Positions 1 through 11,381 of a stretch of DNA of 64,000 nt are shown here, in pieces (within the stretch, counting starts at the first letter, position 1; each line of letters starts with the position of its first letter). The stretch covers positions 28,585-92,584 of the forward strand of contig CAZEAN010000006.1 in NCBI GenBank assembly GCA_964510225.1, given 5' to 3'. Both the position numbers and the translations under genes were made by a program. The notes under the pieces were generated by a model that saw nothing but the letters and a program-made list of their open reading frames with translations, ran no database searches and was not told where the DNA came from. This DNA is from CAZEAN01 sp964510225 (GTDB lineage: Bacteria; Planctomycetota; Planctomycetia; Isosphaerales; Isosphaeraceae).

Positions 1-3000
1 CGGTAGGCGGCAAGGTCAGCAAGGCCGTCTCCGGTGTAGTCGGCTGGAGCGGGGACGTCTCCCGGCGCACCGAAGGTGATCGCGAAGCCGCCATCAATGG
101 AGTCATCAAAGCCGCTGGGGTTTGACGCCGACGGAATGAAGAACCACTGAGAGGTAGTCGGTCGGTAGGCAGCGATCTCGGCGACACCGTCACCGTCGTA
201 GTCGAGCGGAACCGGAAGGTCGACCCCGGCCTGGCCGAAGAGGACGCTGAAGCCGTCGAAGGTGGTCTCGTAATTCGGGTTTGGTCCCGAGGGCAAGATG
301 AACCACTGAGAGGCACCCGGGATCAGATCACTATCAGGACGGAAGACGGCGATGTCGGCCCGACCATCGCCGTCGAAGTCGGCGGGTGCTGGGACATCAA
401 ACCCGTTGGCGGCTCCGAAGAGGACGTCAAACGCTGGTCCTCCTTCCGAGGGGAGGATGAACCACTGGGCAGCGCCCGGGACCAGGTCACTCTCAGGACG
501 GAAGACGGCGATGTCAGTAATCCCGTCCCCGGTATAGTCGGCAGGTGCTGGGAGATCGAGTCCAGCGCCACCGAACATGATCGTCTGGAGACCGATCCGG
601 CTTCCTTGGATGATCCATTCCGACGCTCCTGGGATCGACGTGCTCTCGGGACGGAAGACGGTAGGATCGTTGACTCCGTCACCATCAAAGTCACCGACGA
701 CCGGGATATCGGTCGGAAGCCCGAGCGGAACCGAGAAGGCTCCGATCTCGTTCTGCGAAATCAGGAAGCTACTGGTTGGGCTATCACCTCGGTAGAGTGC
801 GAGGTCGGCCGAACCCGTAATCGTTCCGAAGTCGCCGAGGACGGCGACGATCTGGAGGAGGAGTGGGTCACTCGGTGCACCGACGTTACCAGCAGGATCA
901 ACCACTTGGGCCCGGAGGCTAATCGAGCCATTGACCAGCTCCTGAGCCAACTGGAGCCGGAACATCCCTTGATCGTCGGCGGGACCACTCGCGAGGATCG
1001 CCCCATCGGGACCGATGATCTCAACCGTCGCGTTGGGGTCGGTGTTCCCGATCAGGAAGGGTCGACGGATACTCGTAATGCCGTCACCGATGATTCCGGT
1101 GTCGGACTCAGGAGCAAGTGCGAGATCGACATCAGAGTCAGGCGGTGTGGTGTCGATCGTCAAAGTCAACGGAGCGCTGAGGTTGATCGCACCGGCAGCA
1201 GTCGTGACCTGAGCCGCGAGCTGATAGACATCGTCATCGAGGTTCTCAGGGAATTGCAGCGTGAACATCCCGTTCAACTGTGCGATGACTGGGTCACCAA
1301 CCAGACCGCCTTCGACCCCTGTGAGTGACCCGTCCAGATCGATCAGTTGGACCGGGAGGCCGCCCGCCGTCATCCCGATCAGCCGAGGATTGGTCACCGC
1401 AGTGATGTTGTCATCGAGAATGCCGGTGTCGTCAACTGGTGAGAGGCCGAGGGTAATCTCGGGGGCTGGGCTCGTGTCGATCGTCAGGATGAAGGTCTCA
1501 GAGGGTTCACCGGTGTTACCAGCACGATCGACAGCCCTGGTCTGAACCTGGAAGGTATCGTCGTCCAGGATCGGTTGGTCTGGATCATCGATGTTACCGT
1601 CACCATCGAAGTCACCGACGGTGACCGCGTAGGCGCCGCCAGGCTCAACTCGTGCTTGACCGAGGACTTCACCAGACACACTGACCAGCTGGATCAAGGG
1701 GAGATTCTCGGCGATCAACTCTTCGGGAGCTAATCCGAGGAACCCAATAAACGTTGGGCTCACCACACTCGTGATCCCGTCACCGGGAACGCCAGTGTCG
1801 TCGCTTGGCAAGAGACCAATCGAGGAAGGTTCGGCAGGAGGAACGGTGTCGATCGTGACCTCGACGGTCCCGCCGACTTCACTCTGATTACCGGCCTGGT
1901 CAATCTGTCGGGCCGAGTAGATGTAAGTCCCGTCCTCGACACCATCATCATTGGGACCAGGATCGGTGACAGAGACTGTCCCACCGACCAGATCCGCCGT
2001 GACGATGTTCGCGATCGCATCGTCGCGGAAGAGGATCAGGATGTTATTCGGCTCTACCCCGGTGATGTCGAACGTCGGAGTCGAGACGGCGGTGTAGTTG
2101 TCGTCATTACTGAAGAATGGAGGGAAGTCGGTATCACTCGATGCCTGAAGATCGACTGTTGGGGTTGCGTCGGGCGGAATCGTGTCCAGCGTGAACTGGA
2201 ACTCGACCATGTTGCCGAGTGTCCCTGCTTCATTTACGGCCTGGATCCCGAGGGTAATCAAGCCATCGGTGCTTCCATCAGTTCGGAAGTGTCCCGGTGC
2301 GACCCGGAGCCCGGGGAGCAATCTTGAACTGCTGGTCTGAAGTGAAAGTGACCAATCGTTCAAGGTCCCCGTCTCACCAGTCGCGAGATCTTCGACCCGG
2401 AGGGTCCAATCCCCTTGAGCGATCCGCCCTCGGAATGCCGAGAGATCCCCTTGAGGCTTGAACCGTGCTGCAAAGGGTGCCTCCAAGTTGTCCGATGGAG
2501 GGAGATCGAGGTTGATCGGCAAGGCTCCGGAGTCATCGAAGGCGACCATGTCAAAGCCATCGCGGACCCCACCGACTTGGATCGCCAAGGGAACCTCTGT
2601 CCCATCGGGTCCAACTAAGGTGAGTCGGAGGTCCCCTACTCTGCTGTGATCGATCGAGACGATAACATCAAGATCTTCCACGGTTGCATTGTCTGGGAGC
2701 GTGATTTCAAAACCGTCTTCACCGATCACCGTAGATCCGACGGTGATCGAATCCTCAAGGACCCCGTCATCAGGAATCGCCAACGGTTCTTCGGCCGGGA
2801 TCGTTGAACCGATCAGATGTGCTTCTCGGTGGATAAACTGGCCACTGGCATCGGTCCGGCCAGCGTCCTGTGCGATCTGTCGGATGCTTGGTGCGAGTGC
2901 CGAAGCCTCGGGATCGTCAGGATTAAATCCACCGATGATCCGGACATCGGTGGGGTCTGTGAGGTCGAACAAGGTGACCATGACGTCACTGCCGAACCCG

Positions 3001-6000
3001 GAGATCGGTCCGAGCCCGTTGATCACCGGTGTGGTGACTCCGGTGACCAGGTCGTTGAAGGTGGGATCATCACCATCGGCGTTCGGATCAAATCCAGAGT
3101 CGGAACCGCCGGGACCATCAGGAAGCGTGCTGCTGAGGCCGACGGTGGTCTCCAAGACTTCGGGGCCAATCCGGATCGCGAACTGGCCACGGCCGAAGGT
3201 GCTTGCGAGGAGGACGTCAGGGCTCACCGCTACCGTATCATCGACGGTCCCTGGGATTCCATCGGCTCCCGTAGTGTCGAAGGAGATCGGCCGACCGTTG
3301 GTCGGATCGATGAAGCCAAACCCGAAGTCGAGGTCAGTGACCCGGACATTCGGCAAGTGGCCATCGTCGCCAGGAGTCCCGTCGAGAGGATCACCGGTGC
3401 TGAAGTTGTCAGGGAAGGAGGTCCAGGTCGCCCCTTGGTCAAGCGATCGGAAGACCCCACCGAAGCCGGAGACATAAACGACCGGTCTCGGTGTTCCGTT
3501 GGCATCCGGGATCAGGTAGCGCCAGTCAACCGCCAAGGAGTGGAGTTCACCATTGAGGGCGGCTTGTTCCGTCAGATCAGCGTTACCGAACGGCTGTTGC
3601 GTCAGGCTGAAGAGATTCCCCGTGATATTGATCCAAGAGGCCCCAGGGCTCGAGGCGTCGGGGAGATAGTAGACAGCCTCTTCGGTAACTGCGTAGGCGT
3701 CGAAGCTCCCACGTTGGGGGTTCGTCGCGATCGAGAGAACTGACGATCCATCCAATCCAGCCGAGATGTTGGTCCAGTCCTGTCCTGCCTGACCACCACC
3801 TGTGAAGGTAACGTAGACTTCGCCATTGACTGTTCCGGCGTAGACGAAGTTATCGAGACTTCCAGGAGATTGGACACCAGGGTCGGGGGCTCCGAACGCG
3901 AGCGCCGGTGCGTAGCTCCCGAATCCAGTACCACCGAAGACCTCTGGGAGACCAATAATTTCCCAAGTCCGTCCTTGGTTGACCGTCCGGTAGAGTCTTC
4001 CTTCAGCACTGCTGATGACGAGCTGATCATTGTTGATCGGATTGACCGCAAAGTTCCCAAACGGAATCGCGGTATCAACGAGTGGAGCAACCCCAGGCCA
4101 TTGTGGGTCAGGAAGCGGTCCGGAGTTGATGTCGCGGACCAAGCCAACGGTCCGACCGAGGTCAAGCTCGGTACCAAACGGTCGAACCACTCCTTCGAGC
4201 TGTAAGAAGTCGGTCAACCGACCGCCAGCGACCGGCCACTTGAACTCGAAGGCGTTACCGACTTGGTCCAGCCCGGGATCAAGTGGAGAACGGGCATCGA
4301 CCTGGCCGGTCGCAACTCCTGAACCAAACCCTCGGGCCGCTTCACCATCAGCGGCTCCGATGATGAACTCGTTGGTGATTTCGTCGTCAGAACGAGCCAA
4401 CTGGCCATTGACCAGGATGTCCGGATCCGAAGCGGGGAAGCCAACGATGTTGGTGGTTGCGAAGAACAAGGCGCTCGCAGCCTGAGCGGCGAGATCTGTC
4501 GGCTGGACTGCACCGTAATGTACTTGAGCGATCTGAAGATTACCGTGGCGTTGCCCAGTCGGGCTGACCTGGTTGCCAATCGACTCGATTGCAGTCCCAT
4601 CACGCTCGGCGATCGTGTAGATCCCGTGGTTGGTCCCGGTCATTAGCCGAGTCCCACCCGTGACTGGATCCGGCATCGTCAGCAAGACCTGGAAGTTTTG
4701 GGTCGGGGCTGTGGTATCAGACTCGACCAAGTCACCTAAGGCGCCATCAAACGCCGGCGTCCAGGTCGCGTTGGCACCGGTGTTGCTAAAGGAGGTGATG
4801 TTGTTGACCGTGAAGGTCGCGTTTGCTGCCAGCGGGAGGATCGGGTTCCTTGCCAAGTTCACCGCTTGGTTGACTACTTGTCCATCGCTGTCAATGAAGA
4901 AATCGAAAGTCCGGAGATCTTGGGTAAATGGTGAGAAGAATGAAAGCGGGTTGAGCCGCTCGAACGGTGTCGAAACAAGACTGAGGTCCTCGAAAATTGC
5001 TCCGCTGCTCGCCGTATTGTTCAAGCCTGCTTCAAGCGAAGGGTTGTTGCTGCTCGCGTCTACATTGATCAGAGCGTGGGCATCGTGGACCAAGGTGGTG
5101 TCGACCCGGATCAGATCTTCCGCACCGAGATAGACGATCTCAGGGTTACTCGGATCGACCGCAAGCACCAGATTTTCCTCTGCGCTGGTGCTTGTGAGGA
5201 GCGAGTTCCCCGAGAGATCATCGTAGACGTCCGGTAGGCCGACATCGTTGCTCGGAATCAGGTTGAGTACGTTGTCACCGGCTGCTGTGAGCGGTAGCTG
5301 GATCTGAGTCCAGTTGAAGCCTCGATCCTTGGTCAGGAAGAGGGCTGCGTCACCACTAGCGTCGACTCCAGCAGCGTAGAGCCAATCTGCGTAGGAGAGG
5401 TCTTGGGCAGCGATCCCTGTCGGAGCAGGCATCGCGAGGGTGTAACGACCACCGATCGGTGGTGCACCCGCATTATTAACCGGGATCCCGACCTGAGTGA
5501 TCGGATCCTGTCGGTTCGAGTTACCAAGACCACCGGTGAGCTGGTTGATCAGGCTATCCCCTTGGGAAGTTCCCAGGAAGATCCCAGAGGTCCGGAAGCC
5601 GACATAGAGCCGATCGAGCATTCCGGTTTCGCTGTCAGCGCTGAACGGATCGAGGATCACGTCAGTCGCTTCCGTGCCATGAATTGTGTCGTCCGAGATC
5701 TTTTCCCAGACACCACCAGCGTTGAAGCTCCGGTACAAGCCACCGTTGGCTCCAGTAACCGCAGCGAAAATCGTGAAGCCGCCGTCGATTGTCGGCGTCG
5801 GGTCACCGACGATCTTGAAGATCGCGTCACCGACGAAGTTGCGGTCACGGAGCGTGCTATTGATCGGGAGGATCTCTCCGGTGACCGGATCGACGTTCAC
5901 GGTACTGTCGAGGAGGTCCCAGGTCTGACCACCATCGACCGACCTCAGGAAACCGACCCCGGTGCTCGTCTGGTCGAGACCATCGAAGCTTCCGAGGTCA

Positions 6001-9000
6001 CTACCGTTGCCGGTTCCGGCGAGGATGATCGACTGCTCAGGATCATCGTTCCTTGGGACGATCGCAATGGTCCCGATGTTGATGCTGAGGTTCGATCCGA
6101 AGTCGGTTAAGGGGATCCAGGTCGGACCTTCGGGATCGGTTGTGAGGAAGTTCCGGGTCCGCCAGACACCACCTCCATCGCCACCAACATAGACCGTGTT
6201 CCCTGAGGGGTCACTCGGATCAACCGCAATCGCGGTGACTCGACCAGCCCCAGTAACACCGTCCAACTCGGCGATCCCATCGTCGTCCGCATCACTCAAA
6301 TCAGCGCCAATTGCTGCCGGACCGACGGCCGTCCACTGAGTCGTCGAGAGCGAATCTTCGCGGTCCATTGTGAAGATCCGGAACGACGGTGTTGCCTGGT
6401 CGGCGACCTCTTCACCAAGACCGCTCCCGAGAATTGGACGCTGGAAGGTCAAAGTGAACTCGGTAACGGCCGACTGAATCGAAGCGCCGATCGGTCCTGG
6501 GTTGGTTACTTCAAGCTGCCAGACGCCAGCCGACCGCTTTGGATTCCCTTCGATGTCGACGATGGTCTTCGAGAGTTGGTCTTGTGGTCGGAAGCGTCCG
6601 AGGAGATCGAACCCGACAGAACCGATAAATGAGCCAGCTTCGTCGTCGAAGAGGATTTCGAGGGACGTTCCAGTCCCTGGGAACTCAAAAACATCAGGGC
6701 TGAAGAGAACGCTTCGAGAGCCATCAGGCCCGATCAGGGCGACCGTCAGATTACGGACATCGGGATGCGTTAACGCGACCGAGAGATTGAGGTCACCGAT
6801 CAGGAAGTTTTCGGTCACCGTCAATGGAATCGTAGTGACAGTCGGGGTGTTGAGGTCGATGGGATCGAGGATTGCGGCGGGGAGGATCAGTGGATCAGCC
6901 TCGGCGACAACGGTCCCGATCATGCTCTTTTCGAAGAGCAAGGCGAACCGACTCAACACAGCATCACCGACTGTCGATGGACCTGGTTCGGCATCGACGA
7001 TTTCGAGCATCCAGGTCCCGTTCACCTGAATCGGGTTTCCGGCTTCGTCAGTGGTCGCCCCCGAGATTGGCTGAACCGGTCGGAAGCTCCCGAAGAACGG
7101 CGGGCCGCCGTCACCGATGAAGGTGGAAGCTTGGTCGTCGAAGACGGTATTCAGCGCATTTGCACCAGGAACGTTCAGAGCGTCTGGGTTGAAGAGAGTC
7201 ACCCGAGTCCCGTCCGGTGCGATCAGCGTCAGGGTGACGTCGCCGAGGTCGGGATGTGTGAGGTCAACGACAACATTGAGGTCTTCGATGAAGAATTCGT
7301 CTCGGACGACGATCGGGACCGTCGTCACGGATGGTGTGTTGGCGTCGATCGCGTCCGGAATCACGAGGCCGCCAGGAAGACTCGCGTCGAAGAGGACGGT
7401 CGATGAACCAGTGTCGACGACGGTAGTGACCGTCGGGTCAAATTCTCGGAGGCGATCGAGGCCGGCATCACGATCAGTATCGAGCAAATCACCTCGAGAG
7501 GAGACGATCTCGGAGGAGAGAACCGCACTGTACGTCCCACTGAGTTCCTGGACATCGGGGACGAAAACTTCGGCGTTGGTCTCGGAGTCGATCGCCAGGG
7601 CGTAGAAGGTCAACCGGAAGTGGTCCGCCAAGGCTGGGTTCGGCGACGTGGGATTTTCCTCCGCACGGACCGCGAGCGACCAGTCGAGGAGCTGTTGGAC
7701 TTCACCTTCTGGAAGGTTGTTTCCGTTCTGGTCGGTTACCTGGAGCATCCAGGTCCGCCCACCGACTGTGTTCGACGCCACCAACGGGAGGCCGTTCAAG
7801 ACCGAGAGGGAGTCGACCGGGGCAAACCGTCCTTCAAACGGGCTCACACCTTCGTTGATTGACGGAATCTGCTTCGATCGACCCAAGGGGTCACCGAAGA
7901 GAAGACCGCCATCATCGAAGGTTGTTCCTTGGAAGTCTTGGCCTCGAGCGCCACCGACCCCGTTGGCAAGGACGATCGGATCAAGACCGCTGTGGGGTGC
8001 AATCAAGGCAATCGTGAGATCAGCCGATCGCGGTGAGAGAAGATCGATCCGGACATCCAGGTCAGCGATCGTGAAGTCACCGAGGTTCTCCGGGATCACG
8101 AGGTTCGAGACCAACGAAACGTTCGGGTTGTCAGGAATCGTCCCTGCGGGGTCAGTCGAGGGGAATAAGGCGTGGACCTCGACCGGGACCGTCACCGAGT
8201 TATCGGGGTTGATCATCTTCTGGGCGATCGGGCCACTCGGTCCGTCAATCCGGATCACGTCCTCCGGAGTGAAGGTCTCCGCGATCATCGCCCGATCAAA
8301 GGTGAGATCGATCGCGTCGACCTTCCGATCGACCGCAAGGACATCACCAGGGTTTTCACCAGGGACGGTGACCTCTTCCACGATCGGTCCATTGAGGATG
8401 ATCGGGAGGGAACCAACATCGTAAGGTCCGAGAACAAACCCGGCTGGGAAGTTCTCCACCGAGCCAGCGACCGGAGTGATCCGGAAGCTTGGGCCTTCAG
8501 CGACGGGATTCGGAACCGCATAGACGTCACCGATCCCAACCTGATCGACCGCCCCTTCACCGAGGACTGCGTTGGCGTTCTGATCCATCAGGTTGCCAAA
8601 CTGGTCTTCGATCTCCGGATTAATCTGATAGCTGTATGTCCCGATCGAAGAGGTCGGCGCCACCCGGATCAAGAACCGACTAGCACCGAACGTCTGCTGT
8701 TCACCAAACGTCAACGAGGAGTCCGGATCGAAGAGTGGGACAATCTCGGTAACGGGGATTGAGGCACCACCGGTGTTGAGTTCGGTGGTGTCTCGGAAGA
8801 AGACTTGGATGTCATCCAGCCCGAATGTGGAGGCGTTGATCGGACGGTCGAAAGTGACGGTGAAACCATTGAAGATCGGCGTTCCGTCGGTCTCTTCGAG
8901 GTTGTTGAACGGGATCAACGTGCCATTGCTGAGGGCTGTTTCGAGGCCGGACTCGATTGGCCCCATCGTACTCTCGATGATCCGAGGACCACCCGCGGTT

Positions 9001-11381
9001 ACTGCCGTATTCCCAAGGATTTCGAGGAGCTGGAAACCTTCATCGCCGTCGTTCCCAACACCACCATAATTTTCATTGCCGTTCCAGATCCCTCGGATCA
9101 CACCACCCGTCGCGACGATCGACGGTGCAAAGAGCGTGTCAAGCAAGACGGGATCGCTCGGAACACCGGCGCCAGTCGAGACATTATCGGGGAGTGGTCC
9201 AGCGACAATCGACTCGCCCGTGATCGCGTCGACGACAGTCCGTTGGGTGTTCAAGAACGTTGAGGGACTGAATGTTTCGCCACCGTCAATACTGGTGGTT
9301 ATCGCCACCGAGGTCCGGACCCGGCTCGCGTCGTGTCTGGTGTCCCGATAGCTGACGACGACTGTCCCTGTCTCTTGGTCAACAGTGATGTCCGGGTTGA
9401 ACTGAGGCCGACCATCAACAATCGGAGGGGAAGCGCTGTAAAAACCTTCGGAGAAGCCATCAAACTCGGCACGATCGTCATTTAGAGGATTTAAGCTATC
9501 GAACTGGTTGACCCAAGTTAGACCACCGTCCTCGGAGTAGGCGAAGTGGATGTCGGTGTTGTCTGGAGAGTTCGGTGTACCGAAGAGGAAGTCGTTATCA
9601 ACGAAATCAACCCAAGCCGCGTAGATCCGTCCTTGACTGGGGTTGAGGATCCCGATGGTGTTGTCTGCAGCGATCACTGGATCAGAACCGATCCCTGTCG
9701 GCAACACAAACGAGAAACCAGTCTTTGCGGTGCCGAAGGTTCCCCCGAAGGTCGCGGGGTCTGTATCAAAGACGGCTGAAGTCGCGATTGTGGTGTCGAT
9801 CCCAGCACTCAACCCGGAAGCAATCGTGAGTGTTGCGTCATTGAGAAACTGGACTGGACCGTTGTCATCGTTGTTGTCATTGATCTCGAGCGTCCAGTTT
9901 CCAGCGATCTCCCCGGCGGTCAGGCCATCATATTGGTTGAAGCCACCGTTGCTGCCAGGTCCCCCGATCTGAGAGACAGGACGGAAGCTCCCAACGAATG
10001 GGTTGGCGTTTGCGTTACCACCATTACCATCGGGATCGAGGATGTTGAGGGTCGCTTCGCTATCGAAGGTGGTGCCGAGTTCAAATCCGTTGACAATACC
10101 CAGATTGGCTCCGGTCAATGTTCCCACGTTCACCAATCCGATCGAAGGAAGGCCGCTACCAGCTGGCGGGACCAACGTGATCGAGAGTTGATCGGTGTTC
10201 GGGTGGGTCAGTGAGAGCGTGACTTCAATGTCACCGACCGTCGTAAAATCGGTGTCGGTAATGTTAACTGGGATCGGGAACGAAGTCGTTCCATTATCGT
10301 TGATCCCACCACTCGTGCTAAAGCTCTCCACAACGCCACCATCGATAATCCGATCAGAACGGATCCGAGTAAAAGGTGGGTCGTTGTTCGCCAACGTACC
10401 TTCGTCAGACCAGATCGCCGTGACCTGCCCTGGAGCGACTCGATTGTCGAGGGTACCTTGGCTGACAGTGAGTCCTCCGAACGAGTTGTTCCGCTGAGTC
10501 CCCGAGTTCCCACCATCGTTTAAGACGATCGGACCTGAGAAAGTCTCGCCACCGTCCGAGGAAGCCCGGACCACAATCCGGTGGGGGTTGAAGAATGTGG
10601 TGTCGGTCAACAACGCGGGAGGTGCGTCGTTGGTCTGGAGCGCGACGTAGACGTTCCCGGAGTTCGGGTTTTCTAAGGTCACGCCCGTGTCCGGATCCGT
10701 GAAGACCGGCAGAGTCGTGTCCACCGCGAGTCCGTAGCGGAGCGAACGATTCAAGACAGTCCCGACTTCCTGCTCAATGATCGTCGGCCCAGTCCCACTC
10801 GGATTGGTTGGGATCGCGATCGGTGTCGGACCACTGAAGTCGAACTTATTCAGAACGATCGCAGAGCTTCCTGCACCATCGATCAACCCAACGTTGTCGT
10901 CTTGTTGGCTCAGCACATAGAAGTTGTCGTCTCGGTCAAACTCCAAACCGAAGACCGTGACTCCCGTGTAAGAAACAGTCGGATCAGTAGTGTTTGGATC
11001 AGCGAGCCGGGTCGATGGGGTGAATCGGATCCAATTGGCTCCACCGTCGGTCGAAAAAGCCCCTTCGGCAAGGACCTGGTTGTCGCTGGTAATCAGGTCA
11101 TCGGAACGGGTCCAAACGCTGACCAGCCGATTGGGGTCGTTGGGACTAGCCGCGAGAATCGGCGTGTCCTGGTCGCCTCGGGAATTGGCAACGATATCAG
11201 CAAACGGTGATACGACCTCCGGTGTCGGTGCGGTCGCGAGCAGCGTCCTTGGCTCCAGGGACTCAAGCATCTGAACCGTCGTCCGTCGACGATCTGTGCG
11301 GTTCCGTTGCGAGTCCTGTTGCAGTCGGTTCCGGCCGTCGCGACCGGGACGGGTTGTCACCTCTCGGGAATCCGGACGCAT
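1..11381 (-). CDS. Giant LEPR-XLL extracellular multidomain protein (3' end beyond window)
   Basis: The reading frame opens at ATG 11381-11379 (preceded by AGAGGTGAAGAGG) and stays open to the window edge, giving at least 3793 codons with no stop, so the C-terminus is missing. The N-terminus carries LESLEPRTLLA, the planctomycete LEPR-XLL signature, at about residues 39-49. Then come BNR/sialidase-like stretches with SxDGGxxW motifs, several proprotein-convertase P-like domains (motif LxLxxPDGTxxxL, followed by FDD), and a sortilin/VPS10-like propeller from about residue 1680 (WTAVGPAAIG, GxVYVGGDGGGVW). Ig-like repeats begin near residue 3070 with the SDTG...TPTF signature. FG-GAP/VCBS repeats (DFDGDGRADIAVFRP) run from about residue 3520 to the edge. 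It is a paralogue of the next gene downstream in coordinate order, with the same domain order. Export and surface location are inferred from the family; the biological role is unknown. Confidence 0.9.
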   Translation of the reverse strand, partial: MRPDSREVTTRPGRDGRNRLQQDSQRNRTDRRRTTVQMLESLEPRTLLATAPTPEVVSPFADIVANSRGDQDTPILAASPNDPNRLVSVWTRSDDLITSDNQVLAEGAFSTDGGANWIRFTPSTRLADPNTTDPTVSYTGVTVFGLEFDRDDNFYVLSQQDDNVGLIDGAGSSAIVLNKFDFSGPTPIAIPTNPSGTGPTIIEQEVGTVLNRSLRYGLAVDTTLPVFTDPDTGVTLENPNSGNVYVALQTNDAPPALLTDTTFFNPHRIVVRASSDGGETFSGPIVLNDGGNSGTQRNNSFGGLTVSQGTLDNRVAPGQVTAIWSDEGTLANNDPPFTRIRSDRIIDGGVVESFSTSGGINDNGTTSFPIPVNITDTDFTTVGDIEVTLSLTHPNTDQLSITLVPPAGSGLPSIGLVNVGTLTGANLGIVNGFELGTTFDSEATLNILDPDGNGGNANANPFVGSFRPVSQIGGPGSNGGFNQYDGLTAGEIAGNWTLEINDNNDDNGPVQFLNDATLTIASGLSAGIDTTIATSAVFDTDPATFGGTFGTAKTGFSFVLPTGIGSDPVIAADNTIGILNPSQGRIYAAWVDFVDNDFLFGTPNSPDNTDIHFAYSEDGGLTWVNQFDSLNPLNDDRAEFDGFSEGFYSASPPIVDGRPQFNPDITVDQETGTVVVSYRDTRHDASRVRTSVAITTSIDGGETFSPSTFLNTQRTVVDAITGESIVAGPLPDNVSTGAGVPSDPVLLDTLFAPSIVATGGVIRGIWNGNENYGGVGNDGDEGFQLLEILGNTAVTAGGPRIIESTMGPIESGLETALSNGTLIPFNNLEETDGTPIFNGFTVTFDRPINASTFGLDDIQVFFRDTTELNTGGASIPVTEIVPLFDPDSSLTFGEQQTFGASRFLIRVAPTSSIGTYSYQINPEIEDQFGNLMDQNANAVLGEGAVDQVGIGDVYAVPNPVAEGPSFRITPVAGSVENFPAGFVLGPYDVGSLPIILNGPIVEEVTVPGENPGDVLAVDRKVDAIDLTFDRAMIAETFTPEDVIRIDGPSGPIAQKMINPDNSVTVPVEVHALFPSTDPAGTIPDNPNVSLVSNLVIPENLGDFTIADLDVRIDLLSPRSADLTIALIAPHSGLDPIVLANGVGGARGQDFQGTTFDDGGLLFGDPLGRSKQIPSINEGVSPFEGRFAPVDSLSVLNGLPLVASNTVGGRTWMLQVTDQNGNNLPEGEVQQLLDWSLAVRAEENPTSPNPALADHFRLTFYALAIDSETNAEVFVPDVQELSGTYSAVLSSEIVSSRGDLLDTDRDAGLDRLREFDPTVTTVVDTGSSTVLFDASLPGGLVIPDAIDANTPSVTTVPIVVRDEFFIEDLNVVVDLTHPDLGDVTLTLIAPDGTRVTLFNPDALNVPGANALNTVFDDQASTFIGDGGPPFFGSFRPVQPISGATTDEAGNPIQVNGTWMLEIVDAEPGPSTVGDAVLSRFALLFEKSMIGTVVAEADPLILPAAILDPIDLNTPTVTTIPLTVTENFLIGDLNLSVALTHPDVRNLTVALIGPDGSRSVLFSPDVFEFPGTGTSLEILFDDEAGSFIGSVGFDLLGRFRPQDQLSKTIVDIEGNPKRSAGVWQLEVTNPGPIGASIQSAVTEFTLTFQRPILGSGLGEEVADQATPSFRIFTMDREDSLSTTQWTAVGPAAIGADLSDADDDGIAELDGVTGAGRVTAIAVDPSDPSGNTVYVGGDGGGVWRTRNFLTTDPEGPTWIPLTDFGSNLSINIGTIAIVPRNDDPEQSIILAGTGNGSDLGSFDGLDQTSTGVGFLRSVDGGQTWDLLDSTVNVDPVTGEILPINSTLRDRNFVGDAIFKIVGDPTPTIDGGFTIFAAVTGANGGLYRSFNAGGVWEKISDDTIHGTEATDVILDPFSADSETGMLDRLYVGFRTSGIFLGTSQGDSLINQLTGGLGNSNRQDPITQVGIPVNNAGAPPIGGRYTLAMPAPTGIAAQDLSYADWLYAAGVDASGDAALFLTKDRGFNWTQIQLPLTAAGDNVLNLIPSNDVGLPDVYDDLSGNSLLTSTSAEENLVLAVDPSNPEIVYLGAEDLIRVDTTLVHDAHALINVDASSNNPSLEAGLNNTASSGAIFEDLSLVSTPFERLNPLSFFSPFTQDLRTFDFFIDSDGQVVNQAVNLARNPILPLAANATFTVNNITSFSNTGANATWTPAFDGALGDLVESDTTAPTQNFQVLLTMPDPVTGGTRLMTGTNHGIYTIAERDGTAIESIGNQVSPTGQRHGNLQIAQVHYGAVQPTDLAAQAASALFFATTNIVGFPASDPDILVNGQLARSDDEITNEFIIGAADGEAARGFGSGVATGQVDARSPLDPGLDQVGNAFEFKWPVAGGRLTDFLQLEGVVRPFGTELDLGRTVGLVRDINSGPLPDPQWPGVAPLVDTAIPFGNFAVNPINNDQLVISSAEGRLYRTVNQGRTWEIIGLPEVFGGTGFGSYAPALAFGAPDPGVQSPGSLDNFVYAGTVNGEVYVTFTGGGQAGQDWTNISAGLDGSSVLSIATNPQRGSFDAYAVTEEAVYYLPDASSPGASWINITGNLFSLTQQPFGNADLTEQAALNGELHSLAVDWRYLIPDANGTPRPVVYVSGFGGVFRSLDQGATWTSFPDNFSTGDPLDGTPGDDGHLPNVRVTDLDFGFGFIDPTNGRPISFDTTGADGIPGTVDDTVAVSPDVLLASTFGRGQFAIRIGPEVLETTVGLSSTLPDGPGGSDSGFDPNADGDDPTFNDLVTGVTTPVINGLGPISGFGSDVMVTLFDLTDPTDVRIIGGFNPDDPEASALAPSIRQIAQDAGRTDASGQFIHREAHLIGSTIPAEEPLAIPDDGVLEDSITVGSTVIGEDGFEITLPDNATVEDLDVIVSIDHSRVGDLRLTLVGPDGTEVPLAIQVGGVRDGFDMVAFDDSGALPINLDLPPSDNLEAPFAARFKPQGDLSAFRGRIAQGDWTLRVEDLATGETGTLNDWSLSLQTSSSRLLPGLRVAPGHFRTDGSTDGLITLGIQAVNEAGTLGNMVEFQFTLDTIPPDATPTVDLQASSDTDFPPFFSNDDNYTAVSTPTFDITGVEPNNILILFRDDAIANIVTADLVGGTVSVTDPGPNDDGVEDGTYIYSARQIDQAGNQSEVGGTVEVTIDTVPPAEPSSIGLLPSDDTGVPGDGITSVVSPTFIGFLGLAPEELIAENLPLIQLVSVSGEVLGQARVEPGGAYAVTVGDFDGDGNIDDPDQPILDDDTFQVQTRAVDRAGNTGEPSETFILTIDTSPAPEITLGLSPVDDTGILDDNITAVTNPRLIGMTAGGLPVQLIDLDGSLTGVEGGLVGDPVIAQLNGMFTLQFPENLDDDVYQLAAQVTTAAGAINLSAPLTLTIDTTPPDSDVDLALAPESDTGIIGDGITSIRRPFLIGNTDPNATVEIIGPDGAILASGPADDQGMFRLQLAQELVNGSISLRAQVVDPAGNVGAPSDPLLLQIVAVLGDFGTITGSADLALYRGDSPTSSFLISQNEIGAFSVPLGLPTDIPVVGDFDGDGVNDPTVFRPESTSIPGASEWIIQGSRIGLQTIMFGGAGLDLPAPADYTGDGITDIAVFRPESDLVPGAAQWFILPSEGGPAFDVLFGAANGFDVPAPADFDGDGRADIAVFRPDSDLIPGASQWFILPSGPNPNYETTFDGFSVLFGQAGVDLPVPLDYDGDGVAEIAAYRPTTSQWFFIPSASNPSGFDDSIDGGFAITFGAPGDVPAPADYTGDGLADLAAY

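Noticed and set aside
2817..3743. 308-codon plus frame
   Set aside because: Antisense to the sortilin-like part of the giant gene; rich in Arg/Asp/Val as expected from the complement of GATC/CGG-rich coding sequence; no family resemblance.
323..11210. Many plus-strand open frames of 60-310 codons across 1-11 kb
   Set aside because: All lie over a single long minus-strand frame with protein-like repeats and run in its complementary phases; the long frame explains them.
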